The position numbers were made by a program, and so were the translations under genes. Below are positions 10,288 to 20,170 of a stretch of DNA of 64,000 nt, piece after piece; positions within the stretch are counted from its first letter, which is position 1, and every line of letters begins with the position of its first letter. This DNA is from Anthonomus grandis grandis (lineage: Eukaryota; Arthropoda; Insecta; Coleoptera; Curculionidae): the NCBI RefSeq assembly GCF_022605725.1, contig NC_065555.1, positions 26,894,774 to 26,958,773 on the forward strand. Reading direction: 5' to 3'. The notes below the pieces were generated by a model. The model had not been told where the DNA came from. It saw nothing but the letters and a program-made list of their open reading frames with translations, and did not search any database.

Positions 10288-10445
10288 AAAGGCTAGTATT
10301 AGAGAGTAACGTAATAATACTTATTTTATATTTTGTTTAATGTATTAATGTTAGTTGAAAATGTAAAAATAATAAATATTTCTAAATGATAGAAACACAC
10401 ATTTGCATTATTTTTTCCAGTGTTACATAGTTAAAACGTCCTAAG

Positions 10446-10820
10446 TAATAATAATAATAATAATAATAATAAACGTCTTTTATTTAACAAACAAATGGTT
10501 TACAGTTGTGATTATCATACATACATTTCTATAGGGATATAAGAGAGGCGAAGTCTAGCCATGTGGCTACTCTTACTTAACCTACCTAATCCCTTTGAAG
10601 TGAAAATAAAACAATATCATGCAACTTATTAGCGAATAGCTCTTTAAATGTACGCACACATTGTAGAAAGAAAAGAAAAGTTACTTAAAGAATTATTATA
10701 CACAACGACAAACTGTGCGATACAAAAGACCGTGATATAGCTTTATCCAGTAGCAGGTAGAGATTTTCTTTAAAAAGTAGATAGTTATATTTTGAAATAA
10801 TTTCAAAGCCTAGTCCAGTT
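10446..10820 (-). mobile_element. 3' end of an antisense non-LTR retrotransposon with (TTA)n tail
   Basis: A (TAA)n run at 10446-10471 is followed by ACGTCTTTTATTTAACAAAC and a non-coding stretch. On the minus strand this is a 3' UTR ending in an ATTATT tail, as in several LINE clades. No protein can be read in the 350 bp that follow, so the clade is unknown. The tail abuts the last ACGTCCTAA copy of the DUF7869-like unit. Confidence 0.45.
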
Positions 10821-11454
10821 CAGCATACAATGCCAATACCTGTTTATAAATTCTTCAAATATATTATAAGGTTGGTTTATTACTCAAGTCAGATACACTT
10901 TTCCTGGTTATTCCTTTATTTTAGTATTGAAAATACTACTACGCGCGTTTATACGGCAGCTTTTGCATGGACAGATAAGAAACGACATGCGACATGCTAT
11001 AGGTGGATCAACGCCGCGTCGTGGATTTTATTACGTTGTCCATATATGAGGTGTTTTTCTTACACATGATTCGGACTATATGTATAAGATAACGGCTTTT
11101 ATTTTGAAAAGCTTGCAATGCTATATTTGTGGTTGGTTTGTTGTTGTGTTGTGCTGTTGTTTCATTTTTATTTTTATTTTACAATAAGTAGCAGATATTA
11201 ATAGGTAAGAATATAAATGTTTCAAATATACAGGGTGTTAGTAGTTTGAGCATACATATTATACACAGTGTTACTAAATAAGTACATACCACAAAACCGC
11301 ATTTCCTATATTATATTTCTAAGATACACATATTATTTATTAGATTAGACATAAATTAAAACTTAAATTAAAAATTATTAGAAATAGATTAATAATTTCT
11401 ACCTACATATTTTGTGAGATACGTACCTACCATACATTCGTTTGGTACTCGCTT
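10821..11454. other. No gene seen
   Basis: AT-rich sequence without a supported coding region. A TACAGGGTGTTAG string at 11230 resembles the end of a Tc1/mariner-like element, but I see no partner that is clearly its mate. Confidence 0.6.
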
Positions 11455-12290
11455 TATTTTTTTAGTATATTATTATTTACTTATTGTTGGTATTTTATTA
11501 TTATATGTTAAATCAGTTAAATTGTCTTAGTTTTAGACATGGCAAAGAAGCAAAACCCACTTTCCGATTTTGATGAAAATCTAACAGCTCAGCCCACATT
11601 AATTAAAAATAAATCGTCGTTAAAGAGAGAAATTTCAAATGTTTTAGAAGATGAAAAAATTATTAAAAAACGTAAATTAAACGCCGATCGTTGCCGTTCT
11701 TACAGAAATCGCAAGAAAAATTTATTAGCATCAGTAACTAGTAGTAATTCTTCAAATGGTATGTCCTTTGTAAATGATGGTTCATCATCCAGTAGTGGTA
11801 ATTTAGAAGGTAATAATCCTGAAGCTATTCTTTTCTCTCTAACTGTTCCAACATCCCCGAATGCATTATATTGCCAAAGTTATAAAAAATAATAATTTTG
11901 TACTCGCTCTATTTTTTTAGTATATTATTATTTACTTATTGTTGGTATTTTATTATTATATGTTAAATCAGTTATCAGTTAAATTGTCTTAATTTTAGAC
12001 ATGGCAAAGAAGCAAAACCTACTTTCCGATTTTGATGAAAATCTAACAGCTCAGTCCACATTAACTAAAAATAAACCGTTGGTAAAGAGAGAAATTTCAA
12101 ATGTTTTAGAAGATGAAAAAAGTTCCAAAAAACGTAAATTAAACGCCGATCGTTGCCGTTCTTACAGAAATCGAAAGAAAAATTTACTAGCATCAGTAAC
12201 TAGTAGTACTTCAAATGGTGTGTCTTTTGTTAATGGTTCATCATCCAGCAGTGGTAATTTGGAAGGTAATAATCCTAAACCTATTCCTTT
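11455..12290 (+). repeat. Tandem duplication, period 445 bp, at the Helitron 5' end
   Basis: Copy 1 (11455-11835) and copy 2 (11900-12290) share a promoter-proximal stretch beginning GTACTCGCT and the first ~95 codons of a protein starting MAKKQN. Copies differ by scattered substitutions and a few small indels. Only copy 2 continues into the longer ORF. The duplicated unit includes about 85-100 bp upstream of each ATG. Confidence 0.9.
11539..11892 (+). pseudogene. Truncated duplicate of the Helitron N-terminal exon
   Basis: It encodes MAKKQNPLSDFDENL, a Lys-rich segment and LNADRCRSYRNRKKNLLASV, nearly identical to the downstream ORF. After NLEGNNPEA the similarity is lost and the ORF ends. 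The identical upstream sequence suggests a tandem duplication that captured start and 5' flank. It encodes no catalytic domain. Confidence 0.7.
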
Positions 12291-13575
12291 TTCTCAGTAT
12301 ATGGATCAGGAAAGTAATAGTTGTTTTCTTTTAGATGATAATATTTTGTTAGAAAGTAATCATAACCCTTTAGTTAGTAATAATCACTCTTTGGTTACAT
12401 TAATGCCGACTAATGTAAAAGTTTTTGAAAAAAGAACATTATATTTGGAAAATTTTATGAAAACTAACTTTTATAACAATAAATTAAATGAATATTGTCG
12501 TATATGTGACAGAATTTGGTGGACCAAAGATGTTCGCCCAGTAAAAGAAAATGATATTTCGATCCTCCATGAGGCTGGTTTTCCGAAAATGTGTGCTAAA
12601 ATCGAAGACGAATGTAAATTTTATAAGAGTTGTCGAAATTGCAGTTCAAGTTTATCTCGAAAAAAAATTCCTCAATTAGCTACCGTAAATGGATTTAAGA
12701 AGTATCCCCCTATTCCATCTGATTTGCCATATTTAAATCCTATTGCGGAACGTTTAATTTCACCTCGCTTGCCATTTATGCAAATTCGTAAAATTCATTA
12801 TTTTTCCGGAAGTCAGCGATTGGTTGGCCAAATAATAAATGTCCCTGTTAACGTAAATAATATGGTTACTTCCTTGCCAAGAAATATTGACGATGATTAT
12901 GCCGTAACAGTGGTAATTAAACGAAACATTATTCATAAAAGTTCCTATTTAACTGGTTGCGTTTCTAAAGGTGTTTTGCGCACATGGTTATTGTATCTAC
13001 GAAGTACACCGCTGTATATAAAATATAATGTTAAAATAAATGACGCATTTTTAGGCATAGAGGAACCATTTGATTTTGCAGATGATAATGAAACATTATA
13101 CGCAGAACATCAGTATGAAGCTAAGGCTTCCGAAAGAGCTTTAGATGCAATTTCCGCGAAAAGAGAAAAAATATTAACAGCCGAACAGTTATTAAATATG
13201 CAACAACAAACAATGTTTTGGGGAGAAGACATGGTATTGCATTTAGCTCCTGGGCAGGAAAATAAACCCTTTGCATTATCTTTCGATTCCGATGCCGAAG
13301 AATTATCATTTCCGGCTATTTATTATGGTCATGAGCGACGATTTAAAGTGAAAGTTACCCCATATATGATGGCTACAAGTGAAATCCGTCGTAGGGACAG
13401 ACGGGGTGTAATGCCTAATCATATATTATACATAGCAGCAAAAATAATGCGTTTAAGAATTATTCAGGCATTTCAGATTATGTTTCGAAACAACGACAAA
13501 CAAAACAAAAAAAGGTTTTTTAAGCCTACAATTTCAAAAAACCGTTTTTTAAATTTACCCTTTCAGTGCCCTTAA
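12001..13575 (+). CDS. Helitron protein fragment (DUF6570 plus start of Helitron_like_N)
   Basis: A 524-codon ORF. Residues 1-100 are low-complexity and basic with the NADRCRSYRNRKK motif. About residues 155-225 contain a Cys-rich segment (EYCRICDRIWW, CKFYKSCRNC). About 240-350 match the DUF6570 region of insect Helitron proteins: LPYLNPIAERLISPRLPFMQ, GQIINVPVNVNNMVTSLPR, VVIKRNIIHKSSYLTG and LYLRSTPLYIKYNVKINDAF. About 440-505 match the start of the Helitron helicase-like N-terminal domain: ALSFDSDAEELSFPAIYYGH, TPYMMATSEIRRRDRRGVMP and NHILYIAAKIMRLRI. The Rep HUH nuclease and PIF1-type helicase that should follow are missing, so this is a 5' fragment of a rolling-circle transposon and not autonomous. 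The long open frame suggests recent decay. Confidence 0.8.
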   Translation: MAKKQNLLSDFDENLTAQSTLTKNKPLVKREISNVLEDEKSSKKRKLNADRCRSYRNRKKNLLASVTSSTSNGVSFVNGSSSSSGNLEGNNPKPIPFSQYMDQESNSCFLLDDNILLESNHNPLVSNNHSLVTLMPTNVKVFEKRTLYLENFMKTNFYNNKLNEYCRICDRIWWTKDVRPVKENDISILHEAGFPKMCAKIEDECKFYKSCRNCSSSLSRKKIPQLATVNGFKKYPPIPSDLPYLNPIAERLISPRLPFMQIRKIHYFSGSQRLVGQIINVPVNVNNMVTSLPRNIDDDYAVTVVIKRNIIHKSSYLTGCVSKGVLRTWLLYLRSTPLYIKYNVKINDAFLGIEEPFDFADDNETLYAEHQYEAKASERALDAISAKREKILTAEQLLNMQQQTMFWGEDMVLHLAPGQENKPFALSFDSDAEELSFPAIYYGHERRFKVKVTPYMMATSEIRRRDRRGVMPNHILYIAAKIMRLRIIQAFQIMFRNNDKQNKKRFFKPTISKNRFLNLPFQCP

Positions 13576-14160
13576 CTCCCTTAATATGCATTTTCCGCCC
13601 TATAGTTATAGGAACTTTTTTTAAAATTTTTAGGAGTACTATCACCCCCCGAATTTTTTTACACCATTTCAATGACACCCTGTATAGGCGAAATGCATGC
13701 AAAACATGTTTATTATTGCTTTAGATATCGGCTTCTTTTAAGAATCAATTTAAATTAAATGGTGCGTAAAATAATTTTCTTGATTTCTTTGTCATACTAA
13801 AATTATGTTCCTGCGATACTGGTCGCAGGTCAAATCAACATGCAAAAGTTCAAGTAACAAAACAATTTAATTGATAAACCAAATTAAATAATTATATTTT
13901 GTAAACTTACCTAGGTTTTTAATTTTGTTTAAAAGATTTTTTGCCAATTGGTATTATGAATACCAATAATATTCATTAATAAAAATTATATTTATAAGTC
14001 AGTATAGATTTGGATACAGATAGGTACAGATTATCAAAAAATGTTAAAAGCTGTGTCTGGTATTTTCAATACGTCAACGATACTTGCGTAAGATGCGAGA
14101 TCTGTGAATTTTTTTTATTAAGTATTGCCTCAACATGCTCATTTTAAGTGTCTTTTTGTC
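13576..14160. other. No gene seen
   Basis: AT-rich. It contains CACCCTGTATAGG near 13675, a string common at ends of insect DNA transposons. The Helitron reading frame cannot be followed here and I see no CTRR-plus-hairpin terminus that I would defend. Confidence 0.5.
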
Positions 14161-14189
14161 TTTAGTAAGAAAGAAAAAGAAATCCTTTC

Positions 14190-14684
14190 TTATTCATGGT
14201 GAGTTTGTTGATTAAATAAAAACAAACGCATTTTGTATTTAAATTTGGTAATATTAAATATTTTAAAATTATCAGGTATGGAGTTATATAAGGTGATTGC
14301 ATTATATGAAAAGGATCTTTTATACATAGATGTTTTATGTAACGGGATAGAGAATTTGTTTTTGTTTCTAATATTTTGTCCATGCATGCTTGTCCTGGGC
14401 AGAAATTTATTTTTAAGAGTATTCGAGGTGTTAGTGGTATTGAGAAGCTTATGCACAAAATTTGAAAGATGTAGTTTTCTAGGGCTTTCCATATTTAGCC
14501 AGTTAGATTCTACAATTTTATGAGTAATATGGTCATGCTTTCTGATTCCGTATATCAATCGACAGCATGCGTTCTGTACCCTTTGTATTTTTTGTTTATC
14601 GACAGCAGTAAGACATGGACCGTATATAAAGTCACCATAGTTGAAATATGAGAGTACTAATGTGTCGCATAAACTTTTCTTCAA
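14190..14684 (-). pseudogene. LINE ORF2 C-terminal region
   Basis: It starts KKSLCDTLVLSYFNYGDFIY, continues IQRVQNACCRLIYGIRKHDH and ends in a long basic tail (SFSYNAITLYNSIPDNFKIF). This is the usual tail after RT in Jockey/CR1-group LINEs, where a 'L..S...Y.D.VY' block is followed by 'LQ.LQN.C.RFI'. It is out of frame with the RT segment. Confidence 0.8.
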
Positions 14685-14746
14685 CGAGTAGTTAAGAATG
14701 TGCCGATTATTATATAATAATTTCAGCGCACAGAAGCTTTTTCCTG

Positions 14747-15838
14747 TTATATTCTGAACGTGTGCCTGTCACTAAATCTGAGATCTTCGTCGATAGTTAA
14801 GCCAAGATTTTTTGCGCTGGATACAAATTTTAATGTAGTATAATTTATTCTTAATTTTAAGTTGTTTTTAATAGAGTTTCTTTTGATTTTGCTGCCAATA
14901 CATAATAGTTTAGTTTTATCAGAATTTAAGTTTAGGTTATGTTCAGCAGATAATTCTTTAATTACCTGAAGATCAGCGTTTATTTTATCGGCCATTTCTT
15001 GCGATTTTTTATAATCAAAAGAGACATAGATTTGTGTGTCATCCGCGTATGCTTGTGTTTTACAGTATTTAGGTGCGAGAATTATATCAATAGTGTAAAT
15101 AATAAATAGAAGGGGTGATAAAATAGCTCCTTGTGGCACACCCGACAGAACATCCAATGCATTCGACGTAATATTGTTATAGACCACCTTTTGCGACCGT
15201 TTGCTTAGAAATGAATTAATTAATTGAACAGAGTCCGCGTCGAACCCATAATATTTTAGCTTAGCTAATAGGAGACGGTGATACAGAGTATCAAAGGCCT
15301 TGAAGAAGTCTAGAAGTACCAAAATATTTATGTAGCCTTGCTCGCAGGCTCTGAATATATCATCAAGCACAGATGCTAAAGCAGATACTGTACTAAAATT
15401 CTCTCGAAATCCACATTGACTATCAGGCAGGATTTTATTAACAGTGAAATAAGTAAATATTTGGTTATAAAGGATTCGCTCAAAAATTTTTGACAGGGTG
15501 GGAAGAATACTTATGATCCTTAATTCAGAAAAATGGGAGGGTTGACTATTCTTTGGTAGTGGGATTCCCGGAGCAGTTTTCCAGATTGTTGGGACTTGTT
15601 TCTTCTCTATGGCCGTGTTAATAATATGTAAAATTATATGATCTATTAAAGGGCTACATATTTTTGACATTTTTGCATTAATTTGATCTGTACCAACAGC
15701 GTTAGTTCGGATGTTATGTAGAGCGGAGTGTATTTTATCTATTGTAGCTAAAGAAAATTTGAAGTTTATTTCTGGGTTGAATATATGGGTTTTATAATAT
15801 AAAATTTGATTATTTGAAGGATTTGATATGGATTGCAA
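14747..15838 (-). pseudogene. LINE reverse transcriptase
   Basis: 363 codons. RT blocks in order: VGTDQINAKMSKICSPLIDH; WKTAPGIPLPKNSQPSHFSE with LRIISILPTLSKIFERIL; SQCGFRENFSTVSALA; VLLDFFKAFDTLYHRLLLAK; VLSGVPQGAILSPLLFIIYT; and the catalytic QAYADDTQIY. It ends NLGLTIDEDLRF. The YADD box is intact. The first Asp of the palm (VLLDFFKAFD) is present. The lack of an endonuclease and the shift into the next ORF make it inactive as a retrotransposon. Confidence 0.85.
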
Positions 15839-16289
15839 AAAGGATGTAAAATAACTATTAATTTCATTAGGATTTGAGAGGTTACTTGGTATAATGTGTT
15901 TTTTTTGTGAGCGAACATTTAAGTTTGCGAGTTTTTCAGAGTTTAGCTGTTTTGTTTAATTGAGAAGTATTTATAATATATCTCTTTTTTGCAGCTCTAG
16001 TGGCAGATAATCTCTGGTTACGAATATTGGTAACGAAGTGTTATTTTTTTTTTAAATACTTAAATTTTATAAACATAAACTATTTTCTCTTCTTACAATA
16101 AATAAGTAATCCAAAACCTTATCTCTTTTCAAAATAATATTTAACATTTTGCATAAAAGGTAGACTGCACAATTGAATTTTTAAAATATCATTTTCTCAA
16201 CTTTAACAAACCAGCAATTAGGGCATTTTAACTAAGAGGGCAGTATTGATTATCCATCAAAAGTAAGCTTAAAGTCAGTAAAAGCGCTT

Positions 16290-16840
16290 TCATCCCTTAT
16301 TACTACCATAAACTTAGTTTTCTTCTAAACTATGTTAGCTCACTATGCTAGGGAGTTGTTTTACTTTATCGATGCTATCCGCAGTGAGAACTGCGTCATT
16401 AGCATACCAAATAATATTGAACTACGCACCATTAATTCTGATCCTAATCTCTGAATTTTCGAGAGCTTCTTAAAAAACAGCCTTGGAGTAAAGGTTAAAT
16501 AAATGCAGGAAAAGAGCGCAACCATGTCTCACTCCTTTTTGAATTTGAAACACTCTGGTTACTTCAATTCCGACCTTAACTTTTGAATTTTGGCTCCAGT
16601 ACAGATTCCTTACCAGTTTTGTTATTAGTTTATGATGTTCAACTTTTTCAAATGTTTTTCGGTAGACTGAAAGGCACAGGATTACATTTTTAGACTGGTT
16701 TATCTGAAACTGAATTGTGATTGGCTCGACTCTCTCTCACGGATGAATTATCTTCAGGAATATTTTGAGACCATGGTTCATAAGGCTATTAAGCCTATGA
16801 TCTTTACATGTTCCTATGTGGTTTTTCTTTGGTTAAGGTA
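16290..16840 (-). pseudogene. RTE-clade reverse transcriptase, C-terminal half
   Basis: From the minus strand: GTCKDHRLNSLMNHGLKIFL, then LCLSVYRKTFEKVEHHKL, NLYWSQNSKVKVGIEVTRV, FQIQKGVRHGCALFLHLFNL and NAVLTADSIDKVKQLP-like sequence. These correspond to RTE blocks 'CKDHR.ISLMSH.LKI.L', 'C.VDY.KAFDRVEH', 'IQKGVRQGC.LSP.LFNLY' and 'YADD'. Catalytic Asp positions are mutated and frameshifts are frequent. The N-terminal half continues at 19827 beyond an inserted element. Confidence 0.75.
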
Positions 16841-17735
16841 TAGACCAGGCGAATTAGCTCGAATTTAATCAAAAAATTCACAAATTGCTATCCGAAAACT
16901 GACTGTTGGAGTTGGTAGAGGGGTTCATAACGAGTGAAAAAAACGAAAATCCAACAATGGGGTAGTAGGGGGTTGTTTTGAGGGGGGTGAAAAGGGGTGT
17001 AAAAATATTCTTTTGCAATTTTCGGCGAAAGTTGACGTTTAATTGAAAAATGTTCAATAGAAAAGTTGTAGATCAGAAGAAAATCTATAATTTTTGTAGA
17101 GGTCACTTTTGAACATAACTTCAAAATAGCCAAGATAAATGCGAAAAACCGTTTTTTTTTTCGTTTTTTCAATTTTAATTTTTTATTTTCACAAAAATAG
17201 TTCAATCTTTGCAAAAATTTGTGATAATATACATTTGTAGGTCTTAAATAACCTCAATTTTTTTCAGATCGAAATATTAAAAACTTTCGGAGATATGCGT
17301 TTTTTTCGGAAAAAAACGTTTTTTTTTAAATGAAAATTGTACTTCAGAAAATCATGGTACAGGGTTCATTCGGGGCTCATTTTTTTTGTTTCCACATGTA
17401 CTTTCTTATGGAATAAAGAAACTATATACTTTCTATTTCAAAAAACGTCGAAAAATGCAAAAAAAGTCAAAAATGATTTTTACAGCAATAAAATATTTAA
17501 AAATTGTTAATTATTTATTTAAATTAGTTAAAAAATCAAAAAACAGATTACACCATTCGATTCTACGGAAAAAATACAAAAGAAACTATGTATCATTATT
17601 TTACCGGAAACTTAATTGGGCACAGTTGGGCTTTGTACACCGTGTAAATACAATCACATTCTTACGTATTTTCTCGATTTTCACAGAAAATAATTGTTTT
17701 TCGAAAAAAATACGGGAGACAAAAATTATTTAAAA
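16841..17735. repeat. Left arm of the long inverted repeat
   Basis: Non-coding, with runs of A and T. It pairs with 19040-19826. The left arm carries an extra stretch (around 16880-16960 and 17100-17120) missing from the right arm. A-rich spurious ORFs run through it and are not genes. Confidence 0.85.
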
Positions 17736-17913
17736 TCAAATTGTCTACAACTTTTGTAAAATATTTTTCGCAAAAATCATTAGTTTGTCAGTTTTAACAA
17801 AAAAACATGCAAAAAAGTCAAAAATCGTTTTTAACATTGTAAATTTTACAGTTATTCTTAATAATTTGTTTGAATGTAGCATATCACAACTTACATTATG
17901 GAATATTACAAAA

Positions 17914-19048
17914 TTACATCAATCTTTTTCTTTTAGACAAAATCATAATTTCTTGCTCATCATCCGTACTTTCATTGAACTCCGTGCTTCCTTCATCTTC
18001 ATACTCTTCTTTAATATCACTGAATTGTTCTTCACATTCTGGATCCAAATTAATACTTGGCTGCTCTAATTCATAGGAAATATCCTCGGAATCACTTAGA
18101 TCTTCCACAATTTTTTCAGTGTTACAACAACTATCTGAATTCTGACATTTTACACATAATACCGTGTATTTTAATCCGTGTTTGCGGCATCCGCATCTAT
18201 TTGTTGAGCAGCTTGTTTTACAATTACACGAGATTTTTTTTAACAGCTCTTCAGGTATGACTGCGATGTCAGTGAAGCGAGGCACAAGTATTTTAGAAGT
18301 ATCATCAACTACTTCCTTCCAGCCCCATTTGGTAGCACTTAATTCATGTCCCAGCCAGGTTTGCAGTTGATAATACGTTCTAAAACAGTGCTGGCTAGCA
18401 GCTCCTACAGTTGGAGGTAACTTGTTTAATTGAAACGTAGATTTTGCAGTCACTACCTGGTACCGCTGAAATCGCAAATCATCCAGAGATGAGGTTGATT
18501 TAGTTGAAGTGTAAATAGATGCAATCAATACACAGCCATTTCGAGCAATAAGCTTTGGATCAGAATTCTGTTCATAAAAAGGCTGTACTAGTTCCGCTAA
18601 ATTTGTATTTTTCATGAGCGACTCGACTGTTTTCTTCTTTCCTTTTCCAGCAAACGCAGACGTTGAATCGCAACCGGTGAAACAGTGTAAGAATGCAACA
18701 ATTGAACGGTAATTTGAGAAGCTGAAACTATTTGATGAATATAAGCAGTCACTTACATTTTGTGATCCTGCTTTTAAAAAATAAACTGCAAGATTTTTGA
18801 CATTTAATTGATGTAATAAAACTAATAAATCAATATCTTGACCAATAATAATGACAGTTGTTTTATTAATTTCTGCCATTTCTATTGTTGTGTGAACGAT
18901 TAAAACATCTGCGTCTTCTCTAGCTTGTTTGATCGAATATCCTTCAAATCGAAAGTAACTTTATTTTTGTCAATCGACAAAAACTTGTCTTGTGCAATTG
19001 TTATTTTAGTTTGTGGTTCAATACAAAAAGAAGGATAACTCGACGTAT
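17914..19048 (-). pseudogene. QDxDLLVLL / CXC-domain protein of the inverted-repeat element
   Basis: The main open frame spans 18879 to 17914 (321 codons) and coding similarity extends upstream to about 19048 with a one-base shift near 18957 (YSIKQAREDADVLIVHTTIE). Blocks: TVIIIGQDIDLLVLLHQLN; IVAFLHCFTGCDSTSAFAGK with GKKK; KLPPTVGAASQHCFRTYYQL; WLGHELSATKWGW; then a Cys-rich CXC-like motif LLKKISCNCKTSCSTNRCGC with RKHGLKYTVLCVKC, followed by an acidic tail. The Asp-rich 'QDxD', 'GCD' and 'DADVLIV' blocks recall a PIN/RNase H-like nuclease core, but that is inference. The CXC motif resembles tesmin/TSO1 DNA-binding repeats. The N-terminus is cut off by the right arm. The family is widespread in repeats of insects and cnidarians; its job is unknown to me. 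Confidence 0.6.
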
Positions 19049-19826
19049 TTTTTCGTCAAAAACAATTATTTTCTATGAAAATCGAGAAAATACGTAAGAA
19101 TGTGATTGTATTTACACGGTGACTGTGCCCAATTAAGTTTCCGGTAAAATAATGATACATAGTTTCTTTTGTATTTTTTTCTGTAGAATCGAATGGTGTA
19201 TTCTGTTTTTTGATTTTTTAACTAATTTAAATAAATAATTAACAATTTCTAAAAATTTTATTGCTGTAAAAATCATTTTTCGCGTTTTTTCAAATAGGAA
19301 GTTTATAGTTTCATTATTTCATAAGAAAGTACATGTGAAAACAAAAAAATTGAGCCCCGGATGAACCCTGTATCATGATTTTCTGAAGTACAATTTTCAT
19401 TTAAAAAAAAAGGTTTTTTTCCGAAAAAAACGCATATCTCCGAAAATTTTTAATATTTCGATCTGAAAAAATTGAGGTTATTTAAGACCTACAAAGGTAT
19501 ATTTATACAAATTTTTACAAAGATTGAACTATTTTTGTGAAAATAAAAAATTAAAATTGAAAAAACGAAAAAAAAACGGTTTTCGCATTTATCTTGGCGT
19601 TGATGTTCAAAAGTGACCTCTACAAAAATTATACATTTTCCTATGATCTACAACTTTTCTATTGCATTTTTCAATTGGACGTCAACTTTCGCCGGAAATT
19701 GCAAAAGAATATTTTTCCACCCCTTTTCACCCCTCCCCCCCCAAAACAACCCCCTACTACCCCATTCCAACAGTCAGTTTCCGGATAGCAATTTGTGCAC
19801 TGTTAAAGTCTAATTCGCCTTGTCTA
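19040..19826. repeat. Right arm of the long inverted repeat
   Basis: Inverse of 16841-17735. It begins near the CGACGTATTTTTTCG string and ends CTAATTCGCCTTGTCTA. The poly-C stretch (CCCCTCCCCCCCC at 19730-19742) is the inverse of the G-runs in the left arm. Confidence 0.85.
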
Positions 19827-20170
19827 GTATGAAAACTGAAGACTTGTATACGTTTCAATATCGTAAATCCTATCGAGTGATCTATGCCAAGCGTCAATAC
19901 ATCGTTCGTACATAAGTTTAAGCAGTTTGGAAGAGATTTCATCTAGGCCCACTGCCTTATTATGCTTAGCATTGTGTATGGTGTATTTTATTTTTGTTTT
20001 CTGATGACAAAAGCAAAGTATATAGATTTCAACTGTGATAAAAGGCCCCGCTAATAGATCACCACTTGTTGCCTGTATTCTCTCGGAATTAAAAAGTGTT
20101 TTTATGTACCTCTCTCACATCTCCATTTTGTCGCTACTTTCCAAAATATTTGTTGTTTTAGTTCTTATAT
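19827..20170 (-). pseudogene. RTE-clade reverse transcriptase, N-terminal half
   Basis: On the minus strand: DMREVHKNTFNSERIQATSG-like linker, then NKAVGLDEISSKLLKLMYER and CIDAWHRSLDRIYDIET. This matches the RTE 'NGKAPGPDGI..ELLK' block with Leu for Pro at the turn. It precedes, in protein order, the segment at 16290-16840, so the two are one insertion split by the element at 16841-19826. Confidence 0.75.

Larger units (their letters stand above)
430..10444 (+). mobile_element. DUF7869-like element or gene, interrupted by three transposons
   Basis: A plus-strand gene of the insect family I compare to DUF7869 is spread over about 10 kb. Its parts are a first exon near 1524, an acidic segment at 3779-3907, a basic segment at 5639-6368, a Cys-containing segment at 9217-9388, and a core segment at 9449-10287 after a 60-bp intron. 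Three insertions separate the parts: 1797-3769, 3908-5636 and 6369-9216. Without them the unit would be about 3.2 kb. The ACGTCCTAA motif marks both ends. I could not find a convincing terminal inverted repeat or target duplication for the outer unit, so whether it is itself a transposon or a repeated host gene is open. The repeat-rich left end and its position against an RTE remnant favour a transposon. Confidence 0.5.
14165..16030 (-). mobile_element. 5'-truncated Jockey/CR1-type LINE
   Basis: It is minus strand. The RT domain and C-terminal tail are present in order, and upstream (15840-16030) only degenerate linker reading 'VTRNQRLSATRAAKKRYI' remains before similarity ends. No endonuclease is left. 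The 3' end lies near 14165. A frameshift at about 14690-14760 separates RT from the C-terminal part. Confidence 0.8.
16841..19826 (-). mobile_element. Long-inverted-repeat element carrying a CXC-type gene
   Basis: The outer ends are TAGACCAGGCGAATTAG (16841-16857) and its inverse with one mismatch (19810-19826), flanked by GTA on both sides (16838-16840, 19827-19829). The arms are very long: about 16841-17735 and about 19040-19826, alignable over most of their length with small indels (for example the GGGGTAGTAGGGGGTTGTTT stretch, the ATGAAAATTGTACTTCAG stretch and the TACACGGTGTAAATACAATC region). A single minus-strand gene sits between the arms. The element (2986 bp) lies inside an RTE copy whose coding order resumes on both sides, confirming the boundaries. 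It is a foldback-like architecture with coding content. Confidence 0.8.

Noticed and set aside
430..10444. 17-bp direct repeat at both ends as a target-site duplication of a 10-kb element
   Set aside because: The core ACGTCCTAA recurs internally several times, so the match may just be two copies of the repeat motif; no inverted termini accompany it.
10830..11069. 79-codon ORF upstream of the Helitron duplication
   Set aside because: No family similarity, no conserved start context; likely chance.
11230..13685. TACAGGGTGT at 11229 and its inverse near 13675 as TIRs of a 2.45-kb element around the Helitron fragment
   Set aside because: Only about 10 bp match, and this string is very common at insect transposon ends; sequence inside the ends does not continue to match.
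17386..17733. 115-codon ORF in the left arm of the long inverted repeat
   Set aside because: Lys/Phe-rich product of A/T runs; the matching position in the right arm is not conserved as coding.
18057..18370. Plus-strand ORFs opposite the CXC-type gene
   Set aside because: Shadows of the minus-strand coding sequence, which has recognised blocks.
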